Below, piece after piece: positions 15,787-23,258 of a stretch of 36,611 nucleotides of DNA (its first letter is position 1; every line of letters starts with the position of its first letter). Made by a program: the position numbers and the translations under genes. The DNA comes from a virus, in the IMG/VR virus record IMGVR_UViG_3300043410_000257, positions 1 to 36,611 of that record; one strand, 5' to 3'. The notes under the pieces were generated by a model. The model was not told where the DNA came from. It worked only from the letters and a program-made list of their open reading frames with translations, and did no database searches.

Positions 15787-16767
15787 TTAGGCTTGAGTTA
15801 CGCCGAGTGCACCTTGGCGAGTTGCGTTAGGGCCAACAGCGATTGCAGGCAACAGGATACCGACCACCAGACGCTTGATGCCATCGCACGCGCTAGAAGG
15901 GAGGTATGTGCCACGAACGTCGCCAGTGGATGTGGTTGCAGTGGCAGTCGCGGCGGCGGCAAATGTGCCAGCGTCTTCAGCCAATGTGTTGTCCCAACCG
16001 ACACGAGCCAAGTAGCCAGCGTTGGTCACGCGCACGGGCAAACCGATGATGTCGGTAGTACCAACAGACACGGTGCCACCGCAGTCACCTGCAACAGCCA
16101 CGCTCGACACTTGGAAGAAGGCTTTCTTGCCGTTCACAGTGGTCGATTGGGTTGTGCCAGTGGAGATCACTTCGCTCATGGCTTGACCATAGATGTCGTA
16201 GCCAGACACGGTGATGTTGGTCGCGGCAATAGTGCCAGTACCGATGGTGATGCTCACAGCGCGAGGCACATCGAGTTGGTACACGGTCGAGCCAGCGGCA
16301 TTGCGCACGGCCTTCACGCTTGCACCAGCAGTCAAGGTTGCGTTTGCGGCAGACGCATAAGATGCGGCGGCAGACAAAACAGCGGCACCCTTGGCTTGAG
16401 GGATGGCGTCGAACACATAGATGCGACCCAGAGGGCCAACACCAAGGCTCATAGGCGCTGGGTTTTGGAATGCACCTGCATCCAAGTTGCCATACAGCGT
16501 GGCGCTGGATTGGCTAACAGATTGGTTGATGGTGTAGGTGCCAGTGCCGCCAGAGCCAGTGCCGAAGCCAGTGATGTATGTGCCGTTGGTGACTGAGCCA
16601 CCATCGATGAACATACCCACTTGAATTGGGTCACCAGACAGCATTGCTGTCACGGTCAGAGTAGTTGAGGACATCGAGCCAGTGAACACGACGGTGTCGT
16701 TTTCGTAGCCAGTGCCCATGTACGTTTGGGCTGGGCCCAAGAACAGGTCATCACTAAATTGAGGCAT
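15787..16767 (-). CDS. Beta-rich virion structural protein (326 aa)
   Basis: Residues about 28-92 form an Ig-like module ([41 protein letters not shown]) similar in pattern to the insert in the nozzle-like protein at 291. The middle (about 165-220) carries [18 protein letters not shown] and [12 protein letters not shown], the pattern also seen in the 259-aa protein. It is Ala/Thr/Gly-rich, with few charged residues. It directly follows the major capsid gene and its terminator, so a head fibre, decoration or minor capsid protein is likely. No enzyme motif is seen. Confidence 0.6.
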   Translation of the reverse strand: MPQFSDDLFLGPAQTYMGTGYENDTVVFTGSMSSTTLTVTAMLSGDPIQVGMFIDGGSVTNGTYITGFGTGSGGTGTYTINQSVSQSSATLYGNLDAGAFQNPAPMSLGVGPLGRIYVFDAIPQAKGAAVLSAAASYASAANATLTAGASVKAVRNAAGSTVYQLDVPRAVSITIGTGTIAATNITVSGYDIYGQAMSEVISTGTTQSTTVNGKKAFFQVSSVAVAGDCGGTVSVGTTDIIGLPVRVTNAGYLARVGWDNTLAEDAGTFAAAATATATTSTGDVRGTYLPSSACDGIKRLVVGILLPAIAVGPNATRQGALGVTQA

Positions 16768-16801
16768 TGATCTTCTCCTTGAAAAGCATGATCAGTATTT
16801 A

Positions 16802-16831
16802 CAAAAAAGGGCTGGCTTTTACACCAGCCCC
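16802..16831 (-). terminator. Strong intrinsic terminator after the major capsid gene
   Basis: On the minus strand, GGGCTGG (16830-16824) pairs with CCAGCCC (16815-16809) across an 8-base loop, followed by TTTTTT (16808-16803). It begins 9 bases past the capsid stop. A terminator here would make the capsid message more abundant than the downstream genes. The rest of the 16768-16838 gap holds the ribosome-binding site (AAGGAG) of the 326-aa gene and no clear promoter. Confidence 0.92.
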
Positions 16832-16838
16832 TGTCACT

Positions 16839-17753
16839 TTAGACGCCGGGAGTGCCGTAAGCACAGCGTGGGTCGGTGAAGCCGAGGTCATAACGCTCGG
16901 TCGCCTTGTAACGCATTGTGTCGGTCTCGAAGTCGCCTTCCATGGTCTTCTCCAAACGACGACGCATCAAGAGTTTGAAGCCCTCTGGTGCATCAGTTTG
17001 AACCCACCATGCAGTGCTTGATGTCAAGCGAGACAAGACAGCGGCACCTTCGTCCAGCAAACCGATAGATTTCACTGGGTTGATGTCGTTGTTTGCGTTG
17101 CCTGTACGAAGCACAGACTTCAACAGCACTTCAGCTTGGAAGATGTTGCCGGGGGCCACGATCAATTGACGTGGAACCAAACGAATCTTCTTGCCGTTGT
17201 TGTCCACTGCTTGACGAATTTGGATCAACATTTGTTCCAAAGAAGTCTGAGACAAGTTAGCGGCAGTCGCCAATTGGTTGCTGAAAGTACCGTTCACGAT
17301 TGGGTGAGCGGTGTTGATCAGAGACACGCCGTCGCCGCCAGCATAGCTGGAGTTGAAAGCAGTGTTCAACACGTTGGCGGCAAGCAATTCCTTGGTTTCA
17401 ACCAAAGATTGTGCCAAGTGACGTGCGTACACCTGACCGATACGAATGTGGTCACCGTCTTCAACCAAAACTTTGGTCAAAGCAAATGCCAAACCGTATA
17501 CCTTGTACAGGTAACGCTTCAAGAAGAGGACGCCACCTTGTTGGTAGGTCACGGGCGTACCGTCAGGTAACTGAGGTGCGGCGCCGAAACCGTACAAGAC
17601 GGGTTCTTCATGGTAGTTGCGAGGGATGCCATCTTCTTCACGGAACACACGGCTCCATTCGTCGGCACGTTGGTCATAGACTCCGTCAAAGCACTCATTC
17701 AAGATGGGTTCAACGATTGAACGGAAGTCCGTACTGCGCATTGGTGCGGCCAT
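16839..17753 (-). CDS. Major capsid protein, HK97-fold type (304 aa)
   Basis: A 304-aa protein with the recognisable flow of phage major capsid proteins. An N-terminal helix (RSTDFRSIVEPILNECFDGVYD) is followed by a QGGVLFLKRYLYKVYGLAFA strand region, a spine helix (GQVYARHLAQSLVETKELLAA), and GGDGVSLINTAHPIVNGTFSN. The A-domain strand is RLVPRQLIVAPGNIFQAEVLL, with a closing DAPEGFKLLMRRR. Residue use is balanced and there is no protease domain. It sits between a decoration-like gene and a strong terminator, downstream of scaffold and portal, as expected. It would assemble around the scaffold-like protein at 18945. Confidence 0.88.
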   Translation of the reverse strand: MAAPMRSTDFRSIVEPILNECFDGVYDQRADEWSRVFREEDGIPRNYHEEPVLYGFGAAPQLPDGTPVTYQQGGVLFLKRYLYKVYGLAFALTKVLVEDGDHIRIGQVYARHLAQSLVETKELLAANVLNTAFNSSYAGGDGVSLINTAHPIVNGTFSNQLATAANLSQTSLEQMLIQIRQAVDNNGKKIRLVPRQLIVAPGNIFQAEVLLKSVLRTGNANNDINPVKSIGLLDEGAAVLSRLTSSTAWWVQTDAPEGFKLLMRRRLEKTMEGDFETDTMRYKATERYDLGFTDPRCAYGTPGV

Positions 17754-17770
17754 TTTTTACTCCTTGGCTA

Positions 17771-18367
17771 TTAAGCAATCGCGGTGACAGCACCGAAGAA
17801 TTGCGAGTTAGCGTTCACGACACGCACGATTGTGTATGCGTCGCCCCAGTCATTGCCCGGATAAGGAGCAATATCAACCACACGCATTTGACCTTGAGAG
17901 CCATTGCCCACGGCAGTTGCAGAGCCCAAAGTGGCTTGCGACAAACCTGTGGTTGTGGAACCAGCAGTCACGTTTGTGAAGTTGTACTCGTTGCCGATGG
18001 TCGTTTGAGCCATCGAGCCGTCAGCTTGGATTTCGTACACGATGTTTTGATCGTTGTAGAAGTAAGCGACGCACGAGCCTGTGGTGTACGCAGTGTTGGC
18101 AGGCCAGTAGTTAGACACACGGGCACGACCTGTGGTGTCAGTCCATTGGACGCCTGCGAAAGCGCCAACCCAAGCACCAGAAGTGGTGGCGGGGGTGATG
18201 GTGCCGAGAGTACCGCCGATGGCAGTAGTTTGATAACGGACAGGCTGACCTTTGAGAATGTCAGTGTTGAAGCCCGAAGGGATGCCGCCAGCCAGCGCCT
18301 GAGCACGATCCAAACCAGAGGGATGGAACGCAGGACGCAAGCCAAACGGAGCAGAGGTTGCACTCAT
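17771..18367 (-). CDS. Head decoration-like virion protein (198 aa)
   Basis: The N-terminus APFGLRPAFHPSGLDRAQAL followed by FNTDILKGQPVRY and AFAGVQWTDTTGRARVSNYW is a signature I recall from structural proteins beside major capsid genes in many podoviruses and siphoviruses. It is sometimes annotated as a decoration protein. The central part has YFYNDQNIVYEIQADGSMAQ, and the C-terminus is beta-rich. It lies immediately upstream of the capsid gene with only a ribosome-binding site between them. A trimeric or monomeric capsid-stabilising role is likely by position. Confidence 0.65.
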   Translation of the reverse strand: MSATSAPFGLRPAFHPSGLDRAQALAGGIPSGFNTDILKGQPVRYQTTAIGGTLGTITPATTSGAWVGAFAGVQWTDTTGRARVSNYWPANTAYTTGSCVAYFYNDQNIVYEIQADGSMAQTTIGNEYNFTNVTAGSTTTGLSQATLGSATAVGNGSQGQMRVVDIAPYPGNDWGDAYTIVRVVNANSQFFGAVTAIA

Positions 18368-18380
18368 AATTTACTCCTTG

Positions 18381-18926
18381 TTAGCCCGTAAACACGGGTG
18401 TTCGGTTGGGTTGCTGATCAAGAGAGCCAATACCTTCACCCTCGACACTCGCCAGCGAACGACCGTTGGAGTCACGTTGACCTTGGAGGTTTTCCACTTG
18501 AACACGAATCTTTTCAGCTTCTTCACGAGGTTTGTCGTGATGTTGCAGAGTCATGATCTCTTGGTAAATATCCATGGGCAATTTGAACAACAACATCTCG
18601 TTGCAAGAGATGTAGCCAACATGCTCACCTGACTTCACACGGTAGTTCTCATAGCCGGGCAACTCATCCGATTTAACGGGAACGTAGCCGAGGCGAATCC
18701 TCTTATCGATGGAGTCGTAACTGTTGGTTGTCGAAAGCCAGCAAAGGTGCCACCCGTCCATGTCGGGCAGTTTTGGCAATGCTGATTGCGTCCACTCCTC
18801 ACTCCACATCTTGCGACGTTCCTGTGCAGAAATGAACTTATCCTCAGGTGCAGAGCGACTAGCGTCCTCGCGTGAGCGATCATTGCGACCACCTGCATTG
18901 AGAGATTTTTTGAGACGTGATTCCAT
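18381..18926 (-). CDS. Conserved head-module protein, unknown (181 aa)
   Basis: The polar, Arg/Ser/Glu-rich N-terminus (about 1-40) is followed by a compact part with PKLPDMDGWHLCWLSTTNSYDS, a Tyr/Gly region (GYVPVKSDELPGYENYR) and GEHVGYISCNEMLLFKLP. A helical, Gln-rich tail follows. Proteins of this shape sit between scaffold and capsid genes in related genomes. A capsid-assembly accessory or head-vertex protein is possible. I know no function. ATG 18926 has AAGGGG 10-15 bases upstream on the coding strand. Confidence 0.65.
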   Translation of the reverse strand: MESRLKKSLNAGGRNDRSREDASRSAPEDKFISAQERRKMWSEEWTQSALPKLPDMDGWHLCWLSTTNSYDSIDKRIRLGYVPVKSDELPGYENYRVKSGEHVGYISCNEMLLFKLPMDIYQEIMTLQHHDKPREEAEKIRVQVENLQGQRDSNGRSLASVEGEGIGSLDQQPNRTPVFTG

Positions 18927-18944
18927 GATGTTTTCCCCTTAGAT

Positions 18945-19946
18945 TTAGTTGCGGCGACCGTTTTGGCGGTCGAATTCAATGAACTGCTTGACCATTCGAG
19001 CCTTGCGCTCTGGGTTGTCCCACGCGCCCACTTCTTTCATCGCCTTCACACGTTCGGGCGACAAAACAAATTGGGTGCGGTTAGAACCACCGTAAGCGGC
19101 TGAAGCCTCGCGTCCTGCACTTCCCACAACATTCCTTGGTCGTCTGACATCACGGGTATCGTCGTCATTGGAATCATTGTAGCGGTGTGGTAACTCCTTT
19201 TGCAAGCGGCTTTCCAATTCGTCCCAATAATCTGGGTCGGATGGGTTCCACCCTTGAGTCACCATCAATTCGTCAATCTTCTTCGCCACGCGACTGTCTG
19301 CATCACCACCGTTGGGGTTGTACCACTTGTTGCGGTTCATCCACTTGGCGGCAAGGCGTTGCACGTCTGGGTCTGGAACATTGACGTTTTGGTTTTGTTG
19401 AGGTTGTTGACGCAATTCGCGGTCTGCTTGTTGACGCAGAGCCTGCAATTGACGTGCTTCCTCTTGAGCGGTCTGCCACAGAGTTTGGGCTTCGACCATT
19501 GCCTCGCCGTCACCGTTCTGAGTGGCCTCAGACAGCTTCATCTTGGCGTATTCGAGGCGCACTTGGGCGTCTTCAATGCCCTTGTCGATGCGAACGAGGT
19601 CGGCAGACTTGGTGTTGCGCTCCAATTGAGTCAAGCGACGCTTGAACTCTTCGTTTTCGCGTTGGAGTTGTTGAAGGCGAAGGTCTTTTTCCTGATTCGT
19701 CTTGCGAATTAAGTCCTTTTTGGCGCGACGACGACCACGTTTTGCGGCGCGTAACTCTTCATCGTCGTCTGGATGGTCGGCATCGTCGTCATTGACGCTT
19801 CCACCGTCGTTTTTGGCCTCTTGGGAGGCGTTTTGACCGTCCCCTTCGATGCCGTCGAGCATGTTTTCGGGCAAATCGACTGTTGCAGAGCCGTCTTGGC
19901 CCTCAATCACAGCGATGTCGTCCTGATTATCTTTTGGATCAGCCAT
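18945..19946 (-). CDS. Scaffold-like protein, acidic coiled coil (333 aa)
   Basis: The very acidic N-terminus (1-65) is followed by a basic hinge (AKRGRRRAKKDLIRK, about 68-82). A long Gln/Glu/Arg coiled coil (about 83-190) and a polar tail ending in VKQFIEFDRQNGRRN complete it. This is the composition of internal capsid scaffolds, which position capsid subunits and leave or are cut. It lies between the co-chaperonin and the capsid-proximal genes. Its first 27 residues match the portal N-terminus at 17 positions without gaps (see findings), which supports a shared assembly or location signal. Confidence 0.68.
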   Translation of the reverse strand: MADPKDNQDDIAVIEGQDGSATVDLPENMLDGIEGDGQNASQEAKNDGGSVNDDDADHPDDDEELRAAKRGRRRAKKDLIRKTNQEKDLRLQQLQRENEEFKRRLTQLERNTKSADLVRIDKGIEDAQVRLEYAKMKLSEATQNGDGEAMVEAQTLWQTAQEEARQLQALRQQADRELRQQPQQNQNVNVPDPDVQRLAAKWMNRNKWYNPNGGDADSRVAKKIDELMVTQGWNPSDPDYWDELESRLQKELPHRYNDSNDDDTRDVRRPRNVVGSAGREASAAYGGSNRTQFVLSPERVKAMKEVGAWDNPERKARMVKQFIEFDRQNGRRN

Positions 19947-19958
19947 TGTTCCCTCCTG

Positions 19959-20414
19959 TTAGACGTAGGCTTTGAAAGAAAGTGGGTTTGACGTGACCGT
20001 GGCGATCAACTCGTGATCATTCAAGGTCATGAACAACACTGGGTCTTCGTTCTCTTCGTCGCTTGGGTCACGAATTTCCCAACGATCACCGCCCCACTTG
20101 GGGACTCGAACGTAGTCGCCCACCTGCGCCCATGAACCCTCAGGCCATGACTGCATGGTGTCGCGGTTTTTGTACGCCAATGGGCCCAACGCGACGACTT
20201 TGCCAATCATGTTGTTCCACTTCTCGTTTTCTTTGGTCTCTTCGACCAAAACGATGCGTCCAGTTTTCTTTTTGATGCGTCGCAGTTGAACGATTACTCG
20301 TCCACCCAGCGGCGCCATGCCCGGCTTCACGTCGGGGAATGCCCACGCCAACTCCTCAGGACTTGGTGTGTCGTCAGTCGCTTCAAACGTGACGATCTTT
20401 TTGCCTTCGCTCAT
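19959..20414 (-). CDS. GroES-like co-chaperonin (Cpn10 fold, 151 aa)
   Basis: The core (about 32-125) follows Cpn10. PLGGRVIVQLRRIKKKTGRI forms the first strands, ETKENEKWNNM takes the place of the mobile loop, and GKVVALGPLAY and VGDYVRVPKWGGDRWE are the conserved barrel strands. An N-terminal extension of about 30 residues and a C-terminal extension (about 126-151) are phage-specific. Phage co-chaperonins such as T4 gp31 replace GroES on host GroEL to fold the capsid protein. No GroEL gene is seen here. The position next to scaffold and capsid genes fits that role. Confidence 0.82.
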   Translation of the reverse strand: MSEGKKIVTFEATDDTPSPEELAWAFPDVKPGMAPLGGRVIVQLRRIKKKTGRIVLVEETKENEKWNNMIGKVVALGPLAYKNRDTMQSWPEGSWAQVGDYVRVPKWGGDRWEIRDPSDEENEDPVLFMTLNDHELIATVTSNPLSFKAYV

Positions 20415-20452
20415 CTTCTCTCCTAAACACCATATCTCAGGTGCATCGTTAT

Positions 20453-20488
20453 GCGCTTTTTCAGCGCGGTCTCGCCACGGAGTGTGGC
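20453..20488 (-). other. Two small hairpins in the gap before the co-chaperonin gene
   Basis: In the 75-base gap 20415-20489, the minus strand forms GCCAC/GTGGC (20488-20474) and GCGCT/AGCGC (20467-20453), each with a 5-base loop. No U-tract follows, so neither is a convincing terminator. They could slow polymerase or be mRNA processing or stability elements between the portal cluster and the groES-like gene. Confidence 0.4.
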
Positions 20489-20489
20489 T

Positions 20490-20669
20490 TCAATCTTGAT
20501 TTTTTTCTTCGTCCAACATGGAGTCGATGATGTCCAAGGTTTTTTGCAGTCCTTGGTGCTCTCCCACCATGCGTTGGTAGCCGTCCCAAGTTGCAGGAAT
20601 GCCATTACCCATGGCTAACTGCAACTCGGCTTGGCGTACCTTGATCCTATGGATCAGTTGCTCAATCAT
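20490..20669 (-). CDS. Small helical phage protein, unknown (59 aa)
   Basis: ATG 20669 opens a 59-codon frame beginning MIEQLIHRIKVRQAELQLA, then GIPATWDGYQRMVGEHQGLQ and an acidic end. It is all-helical, with no membrane segment. Its start overlaps the TGA of the 50-aa gene (ATGA, 20666-20669). The helical pattern and the coupling make it convincing although it is short. I recall similar proteins near portal genes without a known role. Confidence 0.7.
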   Translation of the reverse strand: MIEQLIHRIKVRQAELQLAMGNGIPATWDGYQRMVGEHQGLQKTLDIIDSMLDEEKNQD

Positions 20670-20818
20670 TTTTTCTTGGCTTGAGACAAACCACCAGCAG
20701 GCTTACCTTGGCTACCGCCTTTGGATTGCATGCTTTGACCAGACAACTTCTCACCCATGGCGAGACGTTTGTGCTGGGGCACGTTGATGCCTTTTTGCTC
20801 TTGATCAGATGTTGCCAT
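20666..20818 (-). CDS. Small KGG-motif protein (50 aa)
   Basis: ATG 20818 lies inside the 3' end of the portal gene (14-base overlap). The 50-codon frame is Lys/Gly/Gln-rich and contains QSKGGSQGKPAGG, then ends AKKK. The KGG motif matches those of the 423-aa, 174-aa and 906-aa proteins of the same region. Its TGA overlaps the start of the 59-aa gene. The bases before ATG include GGAG (from GAAGGAGCCCCAA), a suitable ribosome-binding site. Confidence 0.62.
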   Translation of the reverse strand: MATSDQEQKGINVPQHKRLAMGEKLSGQSMQSKGGSQGKPAGGLSQAKKK

Positions 20819-23258
20819 TTGGGGCTCCTTCGGTTGGTTGCGCGGGTTCTACCGCAGGTTGTTGAGCCGATGCCACCTGTTGAATGGTCTCGTGCGTCAA
20901 TTTCGCATTTTCGATTGCAATCTTAGTCTGATTGTCTTCGATGTGCTCTTGCATGTCCTTCTGCAACTTGGCTTGCGACAGTTGCTGATCGGCTTGATCC
21001 TTCGCGGCCTTGCGCTGTGTTTCAGCCATGCTGGTGTCCTTGACCACTTGGGCGTCAGGCGGCAGGGGCTGTGGTTGGTTCTTGCGCTGTTGGGCCATCT
21101 GTACGAGGGCTTGCAAGGCTTGTTGGAACTGACCAAACACTTGTTCGCTGTCCAACATAACGTGGGCACCCACAGTGGTGTACACCTTGTCGATGGTGGA
21201 GGTGAGCGATGGATCGTCGTAGTTGTCCACGGGCTTGCCTGTGGACTGCTCCACGTAGCCATTCGAGCGATTGAGGTACCACAACGTCATGTGTTGCTTC
21301 AAGTGCTCGATCAGGTTGTTCAGGTAGTTCGGGTCTGCGAATGGCGATTGGCCCAAGAATGGGTTGAGCGCGAATTGCAGATGATCCTGAATGTGGGCGA
21401 TGTGATCCTGTTGTAGGTACGCATACGCTGGCTGACCAATGAGCAATGCGGCGTTCTCGTCGGCGCTGGTGCGTTGCTCTGGGGCTGGTGTGTCCTTGAG
21501 CAACTCGTTGATGTTGGGCACCTTCAATTGCTTCAAGAAGCGTTGCTCGACGGCTTGTCGGTTGTACAGATCAGGCGACTTGTCTGAGCGTGCCAACACA
21601 GCCTGAATCTGAGCCATGCGTTGGGTCTCAGAGAAGATGTGTGGATCACTGACAGGCACCACGTCGGTGTTCTTGTCGAAGTCTTCGCGGGTGATTTCCA
21701 AGTCGGCAACCACGTCGCCCTTTTGCATCTCGTCAAAGTGCCAACGATTCAAGCGGCACAAGATTTTGAGCACACGCTTTTGGCTGTCATGCATGCGTGC
21801 ATGGATCGATGAGAAGACTGCGGCGCCTTGCTCGATCAAAGCCTGTGTGGTGCCCACTGGTGCGTTGGCGTTGACATCAGCGATCTTCTCTTCCGAGGTG
21901 CTGACCACGCCCTTAGCGGCCTTGTCCAACCATCCCAACAACTCGAACAGCACTTGGCTGGGTGGGTTGAAGGGCATGGGCATGGCGATTTGGCGAATGT
22001 CCTGCACGCCGGGGGCGCCCTCGATCTCCACGATCTGTGTCACGTCCACTTGCTGTGACTGACCGCTGATCTTCGCGCCCTTCAGCTTCAACATCGTTGC
22101 CGTGTTGTTGATGTGCGCCGTGTCCAACAAGGCACGCAGAGCGCCCGTCAAGGCCGCGCTGAGGCCACCGATGAGGTGAGGCAAGCCAATGGCGTATGCA
22201 CCGCGCCATGGGATGAATTTGAACTCCACAACCCAATCCAACTTGGTTCGTGTCTTGTCGCCCTCTTCCCAATTTCGATACAGGCCCACAACTTGATTGT
22301 CGAGTTCGTCGATCATCAAGATGTAAGGTGCGCTCTCACCCTTGGTCTTCTTGTCGTCTTCCAACTCCAAGTGGGTGTAGATGTGATAGACCTTGCGCAG
22401 GCCGTCTTTGTTGTCCTCGAACTGCTTGCCTTCGACTTTGTTGTTGGCCTTCTCGACTTTGTTTTGATCCAACGTCATGCTGGCTTTCACAAAGTTGATG
22501 TCGCGGTACATGCCAACACGAATGCGACGCTCGAACTCGAACTGAGTGATCTCGTGAATTTCAGCGGCACGTTGGGCCGTGTAGAAGTTTGTCGCGGCGA
22601 AGGGGAGGATCACACGATCAATTGGCAAGAACTCAACGCATGGGCGCTTCTTCTCTTCGTCGAACCACAGCTTGAAGTACTGTGAGCCACCCAATGGCAA
22701 TTGAGTGAGCAACTGCTCTTGCTCGTCCTTGAACTCTTCGATCTGCTCGGTGATCTGCCAATTCATGAAGTCGCGCTTGCGCTCGGACTTCTGAGCCTTG
22801 ATGTCGTCCATCTTGCCCAAGACCTTGGTCTTGACTGGGCCGTCTGGTGGGAACATCTCTTTGATGGCGCGTGAGGCGAAGTCGACACAGCCCTCAGCCA
22901 TGGCGGGGTGCACCACTTTGCTGGCGCCCATGAACGTCGCGCCGCCGGGGGCATCATTACCCATGCCCGTGCGTCGAATGCCCTCTTCATACTGCTTGTC
23001 GCGCAGTGAGCGTGCCTCTTTGTCCGTCTCCAACAAGTCGAGGTAACGGAAGGCGAGGGTGCTCAACTCACTAGAGTCAATGCTGTCTGCGAGGTTGTCG
23101 TAGAAGTCAGGGTTGAACTCTGGGCCGTCTTCAATCGTGACAATGGCAGAGCCGTCATCTTGCTCTTCCATCTCGATCTCAGGCAAGTCAACGACAGCAC
23201 TGCCGTCTTCTTGCTCTTCGATTGGATAGTCGTCTTGATTCAAATCTTGGTCTGCCAT
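20805..23258 (-). CDS. Portal protein (P22-like, 817 aa)
   Basis: I start at ATG 23258, since a GTG directly before it is also possible. After an acidic N-terminus with two DGSA(V/I)V peptides (1-45), the body has recognisable portal segments: GGATFMGASKVVHPAMAEGC, EEKKRPCVEFLPIDRVILPF, YAIGLPHLIGGLSAALTGAL (crown/wing region) and LLDTAHINNTATMLK. The long helical C-terminal part (about 690-790) is Gln-rich coiled coil, like the barrel of large P22-type portals. The dodecameric portal is the DNA channel to which TerL and the adaptor bind. The gene follows terL and the 906-aa gene and precedes the scaffold. Confidence 0.88.
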   Translation of the reverse strand: MADQDLNQDDYPIEEQEDGSAVVDLPEIEMEEQDDGSAIVTIEDGPEFNPDFYDNLADSIDSSELSTLAFRYLDLLETDKEARSLRDKQYEEGIRRTGMGNDAPGGATFMGASKVVHPAMAEGCVDFASRAIKEMFPPDGPVKTKVLGKMDDIKAQKSERKRDFMNWQITEQIEEFKDEQEQLLTQLPLGGSQYFKLWFDEEKKRPCVEFLPIDRVILPFAATNFYTAQRAAEIHEITQFEFERRIRVGMYRDINFVKASMTLDQNKVEKANNKVEGKQFEDNKDGLRKVYHIYTHLELEDDKKTKGESAPYILMIDELDNQVVGLYRNWEEGDKTRTKLDWVVEFKFIPWRGAYAIGLPHLIGGLSAALTGALRALLDTAHINNTATMLKLKGAKISGQSQQVDVTQIVEIEGAPGVQDIRQIAMPMPFNPPSQVLFELLGWLDKAAKGVVSTSEEKIADVNANAPVGTTQALIEQGAAVFSSIHARMHDSQKRVLKILCRLNRWHFDEMQKGDVVADLEITREDFDKNTDVVPVSDPHIFSETQRMAQIQAVLARSDKSPDLYNRQAVEQRFLKQLKVPNINELLKDTPAPEQRTSADENAALLIGQPAYAYLQQDHIAHIQDHLQFALNPFLGQSPFADPNYLNNLIEHLKQHMTLWYLNRSNGYVEQSTGKPVDNYDDPSLTSTIDKVYTTVGAHVMLDSEQVFGQFQQALQALVQMAQQRKNQPQPLPPDAQVVKDTSMAETQRKAAKDQADQQLSQAKLQKDMQEHIEDNQTKIAIENAKLTHETIQQVASAQQPAVEPAQPTEGAPNGNI

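Noticed and set aside
15766-16596. Plus-strand open frame of about 276 codons opposite the 326-aa virion gene
   Set aside because: Cys/His/Gly-rich shadow of a low-complexity virion gene. No start signal or family pattern.
17411-18391. Plus-strand open frame of about 326 codons opposite capsid and decoration genes
   Set aside because: Arg/Cys/His-rich translation typical of antisense shadow. It spans two clear genes on the other strand.
20423-20605. Minus-strand 60-codon frame before the co-chaperonin
   Set aside because: It overlaps the better-supported 59-aa gene in another frame and covers the two hairpins. Its start is not preceded by a ribosome-binding site.
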